NCBI RefSeq assembly: GCF_900091605.1
Contig: NZ_FMCQ01000001.1
Coordinates: 62,001 to 126,000, forward strand
Reading direction: 5' to 3'
Source: Micromonospora tulbaghiae
GTDB lineage: Bacteria > Actinomycetota > Actinomycetes > Mycobacteriales > Micromonosporaceae
DNA length: 64,000 bases
Positions within the stretch are counted from its first letter, which is position 1. Each line of letters opens with the position of its first letter. The notes below the pieces were generated by a model, which saw only the letters and a list, made by a program, of their open reading frames with translations, was not told the DNA's origin and did no database searches. Shown piece by piece: positions 33,891-41,953 of this stretch. A program made the position numbers and the translations under genes.

Positions 33891-34415
33891 GTGAATCCAG
33901 AGCCGGGCGCGCAGATCCACTCCACCGATCCGTTCGCGGCGCCGGCCGCGCAACGCTCGCCGGTACGCCGGCTGCGCGGACGGCTGGCCGCCCCGGTGAC
34001 GCTCTGGACCGCGCCCGGTCCGGAGGGGCTGACCGTCTCCTCCACGCTCGTGGCCGAGGGCGAGCCGGACCGCCTGCTGGGCCTGATCGACCCGGAGTCG
34101 GACCTGTGGGCGGCCATCGAGGAGGCGGGACGGTTCGCGGTGGCCCCGCTGGGCCCGCAGCACCGGCAGCTCGCCGACCGCTTCGCCGGCCTGTTCCCGT
34201 CACCCGGCGGTCTGTTCGCGCTGGACACCTGGACCGAGACGCCGTACGGCCCGGTGCCCTCGGACGCAGGCGGCTGGGCGGGCTGCCGCCTCACCGCCGC
34301 CCGCGAGTACGGCTGGAGCCTGCTGGTCGAGGCCACGATCGAGTCGGTGGACCTGCCCCGGGACACGCCCCCGTTGCTGCACTACCGAGGCCGCTACCAC
34401 GACCTCCCCGGCTGA
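33891..34415 (+). CDS. Flavin-reductase-like (FMN-binding split-barrel) protein
   Basis: The 174-residue protein resembles flavin reductase-like domains: VTLWTAPGPEGLTVSSTLV near the N-terminus, RFAVAPLGPQHRQLADRFAG in the middle and LLHYRGRYHDLPG at the end. These bind FMN and usually reduce it for a partner oxygenase; no partner is adjacent. GTG 33891 is preferred because CACAAT (33878-33883) ends 7 nt upstream. ATG 33882 lies in frame but inside that -10. The gene is divergent from the DUF4177-like gene across 61 nt. Confidence 0.7.
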   Translation: MNPEPGAQIHSTDPFAAPAAQRSPVRRLRGRLAAPVTLWTAPGPEGLTVSSTLVAEGEPDRLLGLIDPESDLWAAIEEAGRFAVAPLGPQHRQLADRFAGLFPSPGGLFALDTWTETPYGPVPSDAGGWAGCRLTAAREYGWSLLVEATIESVDLPRDTPPLLHYRGRYHDLPG

Positions 34416-34430
34416 CCCCCTTGCTCCGAC

Positions 34431-34485
34431 GATCATGAAGTTGACCGCATTCGGCGTCCGATTTGTCGCCGCCAACTTCATGATC
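34431..34485. repeat. Intergenic inverted repeat, member 2 of a dispersed family
   Basis: GATCATGAAGTTG (34431-34443) and CAACTTCATGATC (34473-34485) are perfect 13-nt inverted arms around a 29-nt loop. Read on the minus strand it aligns with the element at 19186-19260 (GTYGATCWTGMASTTG, then CGACAAA). It follows a stop codon by 16 nt. Confidence 0.75.
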
Positions 34486-34512
34486 AACCGGGTTGGGGTG
34501 ACCGGTTAGCGG

Positions 34513-34528
34513 AGTGACGTGAGTCACT
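34513..34528. promoter_or_regulatory. Crp-like binding site upstream of the DUF485-symporter operon
   Basis: AGTGACGTGAGTCACT is a perfect palindrome containing GTGA-N6-TCAC. It also fits the GTG-N6-GNCAC form I recall for Streptomyces Crp. A likely -10 TACCGT (34607-34612) places the site about 98 nt upstream of transcription start. Confidence 0.5.
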
Positions 34529-34654
34529 GGGCGCAGTGGGAGTGCCGTTCGGCGCAGCCGTTCGCCGCCCGGCGGCGGAGCCTTCCCGGGCCGGGAGCGC
34601 GCTCTCTACCGTGCGCGAAACTTCCCCCACGCCTGCGAAGGTGGTGATCCACAG

Positions 34655-35023
34655 ATGTCCACGGACACACCCGCGTCCGCACCCGCCGAGTCGGCGGCGG
34701 AACGGTACCTCGCCGTCCAGCGGTCGGACGAGTTCGCCGGGTTGCGTCGCGCGCTACGCGGCTTCGTCTTCCCGATGACCGTCGCGTTCTTCCTGTGGTA
34801 CGCGCTCTACGTCATCCTCTCCGCGTACGCGCGGGGATTCATGGGCACGAAGCTCATCGGCAACATCAACGTCGCCCTGGTCTTCGGCCTGCTCCAGTTC
34901 GTCTCCACGTTCGTCATCGCCTGGCTCTACTCGCGGTTCGCCAGCCGCCGGATCGACCCGGTCGCCGACCGGATCCGCGACGAGATCGGGGAGGTGACCC
35001 ATGAACACGGTCCTCGCGGCTGA
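34655..35023 (+). CDS. DUF485 family membrane protein
   Basis: The 122-residue protein is a clear DUF485 member. It has a polar N-terminus, then RRALRGFVFPMTVAFFLWYALYVILS (partly conserved) as helix 1 (about 39-60), FMGTKLIGNINVALVFGLLQFVSTF as helix 2 (partly conserved, about 70-95), and a charged tail. DUF485 proteins are encoded directly before acetate symporters and are thought to be small partner subunits. It overlaps the symporter gene by 23 nt. A Crp-like palindrome lies upstream. Confidence 0.88.
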   Translation: MSTDTPASAPAESAAERYLAVQRSDEFAGLRRALRGFVFPMTVAFFLWYALYVILSAYARGFMGTKLIGNINVALVFGLLQFVSTFVIAWLYSRFASRRIDPVADRIRDEIGEVTHEHGPRG

Positions 35024-36674
35024 GGCGGGCAGCACGACCGCCCGGAACCTCACCATCACGCTGTTCCTGGTCTTCGTGGCGATCACGCTGGCGATCACCG
35101 TCTGGGCCAGCCGGCAGACCAAGACCGCCACCGACTTCTACGCCGGCGGCCGGTCCTTCTCCGGCTTCCAGAACGGCATGGCGATCGGCGGCGACTACAT
35201 GTCGGCGGCGTCCTTCCTGGGCATCGCCGGCATCATCGCGCTCTACGGCTACGACGGCTTCCTCTACTCGATCGGCTTCCTGGTCGCCTGGCTGGTGGCG
35301 CTTCTGCTCGTGGCCGAGCTGCTGCGCAACTCCGGCCGGTACACGATGGCGGACGTCCTGGCGTTCCGGATGCGGCAGCGGCCGGTCCGGACCGCGGCGG
35401 CGGTCTCCACCATCACCGTGTCGATCTTCTACCTGCTGGCCCAGATGGTCGGCGCCGGCGCGCTCGTCGCCCTGCTGCTCGGCATCAAGCCGGACACCAC
35501 GTTCCTCGGCATGGACGCGGACACCGCCAAGGTCGCCACCATCATCATGGTCGGCGCCCTGATGATCATCTACGTGACGGTCGGCGGCATGAAGGGCACC
35601 ACCTACGTGCAGATCGTCAAGGCGTTCCTGCTGATGGGCGGCGCGCTGGCGATGACGCTTCTGGTGCTCGCCAAGTACAAGTTCAACCTGTCCTCGCTGC
35701 TCGGTGACGCGGCCAGCGCCTCGGGCAAGGGAGCGGCGTTCCTCGAACCCGGATTGCGCTACGGCGTGGAGACACCCGGCGACGCGCTGAAGACGTTCTA
35801 CAGCAAGATGGACCTGCTCTCGCTGGGCATCGCGCTGGTCCTCGGCACGGCCGGCCTGCCGCACATCCTGATCCGCTTCTACACCGTGCCGACCGCGCGG
35901 GCGGCCCGCAAGAGCGTGCTCTGGGCGATCGGCATCATCGGCACGTTCTACCTGCTCACCCTGGCGCTCGGCTTCGGCGCGGCGGCGATCGTCGGCGGGT
36001 CGGAGATCACCGCGCAGGACAAGGCGGGCAACACCGCCGCGCCACAGCTCGCCGAGAAGCTGGGAGAGCAGTTCCTCGGCGGAGACCTGGGCGGCGCGAC
36101 ACTGCTGGCGATCATCGCAGCGGTCGCGTTCGCCACCATCCTCGCCGTGGTCGCCGGGTTGACGTTGGCGTCGTCGTCCAGCCTGGCGCACGACTTCTAC
36201 GCCAACGTGGTGAAGAAGGGTGAGGCGTCGGAGCGGCAGGAGGTGACAGTCGCCCGGATCTCCGCGCTGGTGATCGGCGCGGTCTCGATCGTCCTGTCGA
36301 TCTACGCGCAGAACCTGAACGTGGCGTTCCTGGTCGCGCTGGCGTTCGCGGTCGCCGCCTCGGGCAACCTGCCGGCGATCCTCTACAGCCTGTTCTGGAA
36401 GCGGTTCAACACGTCGGGCGCGGTCTGGGCGATCTACGGCGGCCTGCTCGCCGCCGTGGTGCTCGTCTTCTTCTCGCCGGTCGTCTCCGGCGCGCCGACG
36501 GCGATGTTCCCCGACCACGACTGGCAGTGGTTCCCGCTGTCGAACCCGGGCATCATCTCGATCCCGTTCGGCTTCCTGTGCGGCTGGCTCGGCACGATCC
36601 TGTCCAAGGAGAGCGACGAGGAGAAGTACGCGGAGCTGGAGGTGCGCTCGCTCACCGGAGCCGGCGCCCACTGA
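35001..36674 (+). CDS. actP: Cation/acetate symporter (ActP-type)
   Basis: The 557-residue protein has about thirteen membrane helices and strong ActP-type motifs: FYAGGRSFSGFQNGMAIGGDYMSAASFLG (partly conserved) at the sodium site, RYTMADVLAFRMRQRPVR, GTAGLPHILIRFYTVPTARAARKS (partly conserved) and AFAVAASGNLPAILYSLFW. It imports acetate or related monocarboxylates. ATG 35001 has GGGGAGG about 7 nt upstream and overlaps the DUF485 gene, so the two are co-translated. It is the second SSS pair within 8 kb and closer to canonical ActP than the first. A GC hairpin terminator follows. Confidence 0.88.
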   Translation: MNTVLAAEAGSTTARNLTITLFLVFVAITLAITVWASRQTKTATDFYAGGRSFSGFQNGMAIGGDYMSAASFLGIAGIIALYGYDGFLYSIGFLVAWLVALLLVAELLRNSGRYTMADVLAFRMRQRPVRTAAAVSTITVSIFYLLAQMVGAGALVALLLGIKPDTTFLGMDADTAKVATIIMVGALMIIYVTVGGMKGTTYVQIVKAFLLMGGALAMTLLVLAKYKFNLSSLLGDAASASGKGAAFLEPGLRYGVETPGDALKTFYSKMDLLSLGIALVLGTAGLPHILIRFYTVPTARAARKSVLWAIGIIGTFYLLTLALGFGAAAIVGGSEITAQDKAGNTAAPQLAEKLGEQFLGGDLGGATLLAIIAAVAFATILAVVAGLTLASSSSLAHDFYANVVKKGEASERQEVTVARISALVIGAVSIVLSIYAQNLNVAFLVALAFAVAASGNLPAILYSLFWKRFNTSGAVWAIYGGLLAAVVLVFFSPVVSGAPTAMFPDHDWQWFPLSNPGIISIPFGFLCGWLGTILSKESDEEKYAELEVRSLTGAGAH

Positions 36675-36687
36675 GCACCACTGTCGA

Positions 36688-36718
36688 GCGGGGCCCCTGC
36701 CTTACGCGGGGGCCCCGC
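36688..36718 (+). terminator. GC hairpin terminator after the symporter operon
   Basis: GCGGGGCCCC (36688-36697) pairs perfectly with GGGGCCCCGC (36709-36718) around an 11-nt loop, 13 nt after the symporter stop. It is followed almost directly by the next gene's -10. Confidence 0.7.
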
Positions 36719-36728
36719 CTCGCGTGTA

Positions 36729-36744
36729 TAGGCTGACCGCCATG
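36729..36744 (+). promoter_or_regulatory. Leaderless-type promoter of the epimerase gene
   Basis: TAGGCT (36729-36734) ends 7 nt before ATG 36742. It fixes the start at 36742 rather than the longer in-frame start at 36724. Confidence 0.55.
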
Positions 36745-37719
36745 AAGGTCGCTCCCCGCTTCGGAACCGGACACCGCATCCTCGTCACCGGCGGCGCCGG
36801 TTTCGTCCCGTCCCACCTGGTCGACCGGCTCGTCGAGCGCGGGTGCGACGTCGTGGTGCTGGACAACTTCGTCACCGGGTCCAAGGACAACGTCGCCCAC
36901 CTGCTGGACCGGCCGACCTTCACGCTCGTCGAGGCGGACATCTCCGACGGCCTGCCGAACCACCCGGCGATGGCCGAGCGGTTCGACGCGATCCTGCACA
37001 TGGCGTCCCCGGCCAGCCCCACCGACTTCGAGAAGCTGCCGGTCGAGATCCTCCGGGTCGGCTCGGTGGCCACGCTGGCGCTGCTGGAGCGGGCCACCGA
37101 CGACGGCGCGCGGTTCCTGATGGCCTCCACCTCCGAGGCGTACGGCGACCCGAAGGAGCACCCGCAGCGCGAGACGTACTGGGGCAACGTCAACCCGATC
37201 GGCATCCGGAGCGTCTACGACGAGGCGAAGCGCTTCTCCGAGGCGGCCACCATGGCCTACCACCGCAGCCGGGGCACGGACACCGCGATCGTGCGGATCT
37301 TCAACACGTACGGTCCCCGGATGCGCCCGGACGACGGCCGGGCCATCCCGACGTTCATCTCCCAGGCGCTGCGCGGCGAGCCGATCACGGTGCACGGCAC
37401 CGGCAACCAGACCCGCTCGATCTGCTACGTCGACGACCTGGTGCGCGGCATCCTGCTGCTGCTCGACTCGACCGAGACCGGCCCGATCAACTGCGGCACC
37501 GAGCACGAGATGTCGATGCGGCAACTTGCCGAGACGATCGTGTCACTCACCGGAAGCACGTCCGAGGTGAGTTACATCACTCGCGCTTCCGACGACCCGG
37601 AGATGCGCCGCCCGGACCTGACCCTCGCCCGCGAACTGCTCGGATACGAGCCGAGCGTCACGCCCGAAGACGGCCTCCGACGCACGATCGAGTACTTCCG
37701 CGGGCGGCTCGGGTACTGA
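36742..37719 (+). CDS. NAD-dependent epimerase/dehydratase, UDP-glucuronate decarboxylase-like
   Basis: The 325-residue short-chain dehydrogenase has the NAD motif VTGGAGFVPSHL (usual GxxGxxG with FIGSHL altered to FVPSHL). It also has the catalytic Ser/Thr region STSEAYGDP and the YDEAKRFSE active site (Tyr-x3-Lys). Segments RIFNTYGPRMRPDDGR and RSICYVDDLVRGI are typical of UDP-xylose synthase-type enzymes. It would convert a UDP-sugar for surface glycan synthesis. The exact reaction (decarboxylation or epimerisation) cannot be fixed from motifs. LCP glycan-ligase genes follow. Confidence 0.85.
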   Translation: MKVAPRFGTGHRILVTGGAGFVPSHLVDRLVERGCDVVVLDNFVTGSKDNVAHLLDRPTFTLVEADISDGLPNHPAMAERFDAILHMASPASPTDFEKLPVEILRVGSVATLALLERATDDGARFLMASTSEAYGDPKEHPQRETYWGNVNPIGIRSVYDEAKRFSEAATMAYHRSRGTDTAIVRIFNTYGPRMRPDDGRAIPTFISQALRGEPITVHGTGNQTRSICYVDDLVRGILLLLDSTETGPINCGTEHEMSMRQLAETIVSLTGSTSEVSYITRASDDPEMRRPDLTLARELLGYEPSVTPEDGLRRTIEYFRGRLGY

Positions 37720-37793
37720 ACCCGGCGGGGACGCGGCTGACATCGGCGCGCGTACGAGGGCGTCGGTGGCCCGGCCGACCTACCCTCGGTTAC

Positions 37794-39041
37794 ATGTCAG
37801 CGACCTCGTCTGCCGGCGCCCCGATCCCCCGACACCTGAGCCGGGGCGCGGGCCGCGCCCAGGTTCCGGGCTCCGACCGGGCCGCCACCGGGCGCGCCCG
37901 GCCCTCGGAAACCAGGTGGTACCCCGCACACGACGAGGCGCCCCGCTCGGGCGGTCCCGGCGGTCCGGTGGGGCCGACCGGCCCCGGTGGTCCTGGGGGC
38001 GGCGGTCCAGGCGGGTCCGGCCGGCGGGGCCCCCGGCCGCGCTGGGGGCGCATCGGCCTGGTGGCCGGCGTGGCGGTGCTGGTGCTGGCGCTGCTCGGCG
38101 GCCTCGGCGCCTGGTTCTACGCCCGCAACCTGGACGACGACCTGGCCCGCACCGACCCGTTCGCCGGGATCACCGGGGGCCGGCCGGCCAAGCAGGTCGA
38201 CGGCGCGTTCAACATCCTGCTCGTGGGCAGCGACTCACGGGATCCGGACGCCCCGGTCGACGGGAGCGGCAAGTGGCGTGCGGACACCGTGATCGTCATG
38301 CACATCCCGGCCGACCACAAGAGCGCCTACCTGGTCTCGGTGCCGCGTGACCTGTACGTGCCGATCCCGGAGAGCGCGGGCGCGTCCTGCGACTCCGGTT
38401 CGCGCAACAAGATCAACGCGGCGTTCGCGTTCGGCGGTCTGCCGCTCGCGGTGAAGACCGTCGAGTGCTTCACCGACGTACGGATCGACCACGTCATGGC
38501 CATCGACTTCGGCGGCTTCAAGGAGGTCACCGACGCCCTCGGCGGGGTGGACCTCAAGGTCGAGCGGACCGTCACCTCGATCCACAAGCCGTACCGGACG
38601 TTCACCAAGGGCGTGAACCACATGAACGGCGCCGAGGCGCTGGACTGGGTCCGGCAGCGCAAGCAGTTCCCGGACGGCGACTTCGCCCGGATGCGGCACC
38701 AGCAGGAGTTCCTGAAGGCGCTGATGGACAAGGCCGCGAGCACCGGCACGCTCACCAACCCGAAGAAGCTGAACGACTTCCTCAAGGCGGTGACCGCCGC
38801 CGTCACGGTCGACCAGGGATTCTCGTTGACCGACATGGCAGTGCAGTTCCGCAGCCTGCGGGGCGAGAACCTGACGTTCGTCACCAGCCCGCACCTGGGC
38901 GGCCAGACCATCGACGGGCAGTCCGTGGTGGTTTCCGACCGGGAGAAGGCGCTGGCGATGTACAAGGCCATCGCCGCGGACCGGATGGCCGAGTGGATGC
39001 AGGCCAACCAGAAGGGTTCGGGCGACAGCGCGGGCGGCTGA
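37794..39041 (+). CDS. LytR-CpsA-Psr (LCP) family protein 1
   Basis: The 415-residue protein has a Gly/Pro-rich cytoplasmic N-terminus (about 1-85), one membrane helix (about 86-107) and an extracytoplasmic LCP domain. Landmarks are FNILLVGSDSRD, RADTVIVMHIPADHKSAYLVSVPRDLYV (partly conserved), RNKINAAFAFGG and EALDWVRQRKQFPDGDFARMRHQQ (partly conserved), with the Arg/Asp residues that bind the polyprenyl pyrophosphate. LCP enzymes move glycopolymers from lipid carrier to peptidoglycan. TACCCT (37781-37786) ends 7 nt before ATG 37794, so translation is probably leaderless. It is the first of three tandem LCP genes. Confidence 0.9.
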   Translation: MSATSSAGAPIPRHLSRGAGRAQVPGSDRAATGRARPSETRWYPAHDEAPRSGGPGGPVGPTGPGGPGGGGPGGSGRRGPRPRWGRIGLVAGVAVLVLALLGGLGAWFYARNLDDDLARTDPFAGITGGRPAKQVDGAFNILLVGSDSRDPDAPVDGSGKWRADTVIVMHIPADHKSAYLVSVPRDLYVPIPESAGASCDSGSRNKINAAFAFGGLPLAVKTVECFTDVRIDHVMAIDFGGFKEVTDALGGVDLKVERTVTSIHKPYRTFTKGVNHMNGAEALDWVRQRKQFPDGDFARMRHQQEFLKALMDKAASTGTLTNPKKLNDFLKAVTAAVTVDQGFSLTDMAVQFRSLRGENLTFVTSPHLGGQTIDGQSVVVSDREKALAMYKAIAADRMAEWMQANQKGSGDSAGG

Positions 39042-39168
39042 CGCCGGCACGACATGACCGGTCTCTCGCGCTAGGACCTCGCCACCACGGAGGCCAACCG
39101 CCGACCGGCTCCTTACCCCTGCCCGTTCGGTCACAACCAAAAGGTGTTGGCCGGTATTGACGGGAATT

Positions 39169-39186
39169 GCGACCCTACGAGGTCGC
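39169..39186. promoter_or_regulatory. Operator-like inverted repeat before LCP gene 2
   Basis: GCGACC-ctacga-GGTCGC is a perfect 6-bp inverted repeat, 59 nt before ATG 39245. A possible -10 TAAAGT lies at 39206-39211, so the palindrome covers the expected -35 region. Confidence 0.4.
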
Positions 39187-39244
39187 GAGAACGGGAACAG
39201 ATACGTAAAGTGGTCCCGCCCCCGATCACCGAGCTGGAGCACGC

Positions 39245-40459
39245 ATGTCGGTCCAGACCAGCCGTCGCCCGCAGTCACCGGCACCCGGATCATCCGGGCG
39301 GGTCCCTCCGGTCATCCCCACACAGCCCGGTTCCGGCGGTCGCGGCCCGGGCGGTGGCAAGAAGAAGCGCACCAAGCGCAAGGACCCGCTCTGGGCGAAG
39401 CTCACGCTTGTGCTCGGCGCGGTGCTGATGGTGACCAGCGGCGTCGCGATCGTCGGCAGCAAGGCGGTCATCGGCCAGGCCACCGACAACATCGCCCAGC
39501 GCAACCTGCTCGGCGGAGCGGGCAAGAGCGAGGCCGAGGGCGGCAACAGCCTCGAAGGCCCGATCGACATGCTGCTGCTCGGTGTGGACGCCCGCGAGCG
39601 CTGGGCGGCCGACGACGTCCGGTCGGACACGATCATCATCCTGCACATCCCGGCCAGCCACGACCAGGCGTACCTGATCTCGATCCCCCGGGACACCGAG
39701 GCGCGTATCCCGGCGTTCGAGAAGAGCGGCTACCGGGGCGGCACCGACAAGATCAACGCGGCCTTCTTCCACGGCGCCCAGAACGGCGGCGGCTGGGAGG
39801 GCGGCGCCCAGTTGATGGCCAAGACGATCAAGTCGATGACCGGCATCGGCTTCGACGGCGCCGCGATCATCAACTTCGGCGGCTTCAAGAGCGTGATCGA
39901 CGCGCTCGGCTCGGTGCGGATCTGCGTCAGCCACGAGGTCAAGTCGCACCACATGTCGTACGTCGACGGCAAGGCGATGTGGAACGCCGACGCGAAGAAG
40001 ACCGGCAAGCCGTACAAGGCAGTGGTGCACAAGAAGGGCTGCCGGGAGATGGAGGGCTGGGAGGCGCTCGACTACTCCCGCCAGCGCTACGGCCTGCCGA
40101 ACAGCGACTACGACCGGCAGCAGAACCAGCAGCAGCTGATCAAGGCGATGGCCAAGAAGGCCACCGAGGGCGGCATGCTGACCAACCCGCTCAAGCTGAA
40201 CTCGCTGATGAAGGCCGCGGGCAAGGCGTTCGTCCTGGACACCGGCGGCGTGCCGATCGCCGACTTCATCTTCACGCTCAAGAACCTCAACGGGAACGAC
40301 CTGGTCACCCTGCGGACCAACGGGGGAACGTTCGCCGGCAACAGCAACGGCCGGGAGACGTTCAACGAGACGACCATGGACATGTTCCAGGCGGTCAAGA
40401 ACGACAAGCTGGCCGACTTCGTGGTGAACAACCCGGACGTCCTGTCCACCCGGAAATGA
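39245..40459 (+). CDS. LytR-CpsA-Psr (LCP) family protein 2
   Basis: The 404-residue protein has a basic cytoplasmic tail (KKKRTKRKDPLW, about residues 39-50), a membrane helix (about 53-75) and an LCP domain. The domain shows IDMLLLGVDARER, RSDTIIILHIPASHDQAYLISIPRDTE (partly conserved), TDKINAAFFHGAQNGGG and LDYSRQRYGLPNSDYDRQQNQQQ (partly conserved). A disulfide between CVSHEV and KKGCREM is plausible. The function is glycopolymer attachment to the wall. ATG 39245 has GGAG about 6 nt upstream. LCP3 is more similar to LCP2 (ISIPRD/ISVPRD, DYDRQQ/DYDRQR) than to LCP1. Confidence 0.9.
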   Translation: MSVQTSRRPQSPAPGSSGRVPPVIPTQPGSGGRGPGGGKKKRTKRKDPLWAKLTLVLGAVLMVTSGVAIVGSKAVIGQATDNIAQRNLLGGAGKSEAEGGNSLEGPIDMLLLGVDARERWAADDVRSDTIIILHIPASHDQAYLISIPRDTEARIPAFEKSGYRGGTDKINAAFFHGAQNGGGWEGGAQLMAKTIKSMTGIGFDGAAIINFGGFKSVIDALGSVRICVSHEVKSHHMSYVDGKAMWNADAKKTGKPYKAVVHKKGCREMEGWEALDYSRQRYGLPNSDYDRQQNQQQLIKAMAKKATEGGMLTNPLKLNSLMKAAGKAFVLDTGGVPIADFIFTLKNLNGNDLVTLRTNGGTFAGNSNGRETFNETTMDMFQAVKNDKLADFVVNNPDVLSTRK

Positions 40460-40526
40460 CCCGCTGACCTGCGCGAAAGCGGTAACGGTCGGCCGATCCC
40501 CCCGTAGCCTGACGTGAGCGGGTCTC

Positions 40527-41574
40527 ATGTCGCGGCTACGGGGGGATCGTCACGTCCAGGCCAGCACGGAACCGACGCGGGCGGGGTGGACCCGCCCGCT
40601 GGGCCCGGTTCCTGCTCGGCACCGGCCTCGTACTGGTCCTGCTCGCCACGCTCGGCGTCGCCGGGCTGCACTGGCTCACCTCGCGCTACGACCGCACCGT
40701 CGCCAAGGAGCAACTGCTCGACCCGGCCGCCCGGAACAAGCGGACAGACCTGGACGGCGCGCTCAACTACCTGCTGATCGGCTCGGACCACCGGCCCGGC
40801 GCGAACCCGGAGGACCAGCGCTCCGACAGCATCCTGATCGTGCACGTGCCCGCCGGGATGCGGCAGGCGTACCTGATCTCCGTGCCGCGCGACCTGCTGG
40901 TGGCGCTCCCCGCGGCGCCCGGCTTCCCCGGCGGCCAGGACAAGGTCAACGCCGCGTACGAGCACGGCGGCGGCGGTGAGGGCGGCGCACGGCTGCTCAG
41001 CACCACCCTGAGCCGGCTCACCGGAATCCGCTTCGACGGCGCGGCACTCGTCGACTTCTCCGGCTTCAAGCAGGTGATCGACCAGCTCGGCGGCATCCGG
41101 ATGTGCGTGGACACGCCGGTGCGCTCGATCCACACCCGGCAGCAGTTCGACACCGGCTGCCAGCAGATGGACGGCGCGCGGACGCTCGACTACGTGCGGC
41201 AGCGCTACGACCTGCCCGGCGGCGACTACGACCGGCAGCGGCACCAGCAGCAGATGCTGCGGGCGGTGCTCGACCGGGCGGGCGAGACGCGGCTGCGCAG
41301 CGACCCGGTCAAGCTGGACCGGGTGCTCCGCGCGGCCGGCGGGGCGCTGACCGTGGACACCAACGGCGTACCCCTGGACGAGCTGTTGTTCGCGCTGCGC
41401 GGCCTGCCCGCGGACGCCCTGCGCGGGGTCCAGGTGCCCTCCTACCCGCAGACCATCGACGGCGTCTCGTACGTGGTGCTGGACAACGGCGGCGGCGGAC
41501 TGTTCACCGCGCTGCGCGACACGCGCGTGCCGGAATGGGCCGGCGCCAACCCGCGCTGGGTCAACCGGCTCTGA
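40527..41574 (+). CDS. LytR-CpsA-Psr (LCP) family protein 3, frameshifted near its start
   Basis: The LCP reading frame runs open from a TGA at 40510-40512 to 41574 but contains no ATG, GTG or TTG before the membrane helix. Removing one G from the G6 tract at 40540-40545 joins ATG 40527 (MSRLRG) in frame to IVTSRPARNRRGRGG. This gives a 348-residue protein with a basic tail, a helix (about 33-55) and an LCP domain (LNYLLIGSDHRPG, SDSILIVHVPAGMRQAYLISVPRD (partly conserved), DKVNAAYEHGGGGEGG, DYVRQRYDLPGGDYDRQRHQQQ (partly conserved)). It is a sequencing error, a real inactivating or phase-variable indel, or a rare non-AUG start such as ATC 40546. Confidence 0.8.
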
Positions 41575-41602
41575 GCGACGAGGACGACTAGGCTTGGTGA
41601 CC

Positions 41603-41938
41603 GTGTTCGGAGCCTCACTACCCAGCGTCCCCGCGTCGGCCGTGCCCGACGACGTCTACCTGCTCGACGTCCGGGAGGACGACGAGTGGGCCGCCGGCCA
41701 CGCGCCGGCCGCCCATCACCTGCCGATGACCGAGCTGCCCGCCCGGCTCGCCGAGATCCCGCAGGACCGCGACGTGGCGGTGATCTGCCGGGCCGGTGGC
41801 CGCTCCGCCCAGGTGGTCGGCTACCTGCTGCGCAACGGCTGGGACCAGGTGCGCAACGTCGACGGCGGAATGGGCGACTGGGCCGCCGCCGGCCGCCCGG
41901 TGGTCACCGACGACGGGCAGCCGGGCCGGGTCGCCTGA
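41603..41938 (+). CDS. Rhodanese-like domain protein
   Basis: The 111-residue single-domain protein has the rhodanese core VYLLDVREDDEWAAGHAPAAHHLPM (partly conserved) and the active-site loop ICRAGGRSAQV with the sulfur-carrying cysteine. GlpE/PspE-type proteins of this size move sulfane sulfur to thiol acceptors. TAGGCT (41589-41594) lies 8 nt before GTG 41603, which favours that start. Upstream in-frame TTG 41594 and GTG 41597 would overlap the -10. The next gene starts 15 nt downstream. Confidence 0.87.
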   Translation: MFGASLPSVPASAVPDDVYLLDVREDDEWAAGHAPAAHHLPMTELPARLAEIPQDRDVAVICRAGGRSAQVVGYLLRNGWDQVRNVDGGMGDWAAAGRPVVTDDGQPGRVA

Positions 41939-41953
41939 GCCGGTGACGCGGCC

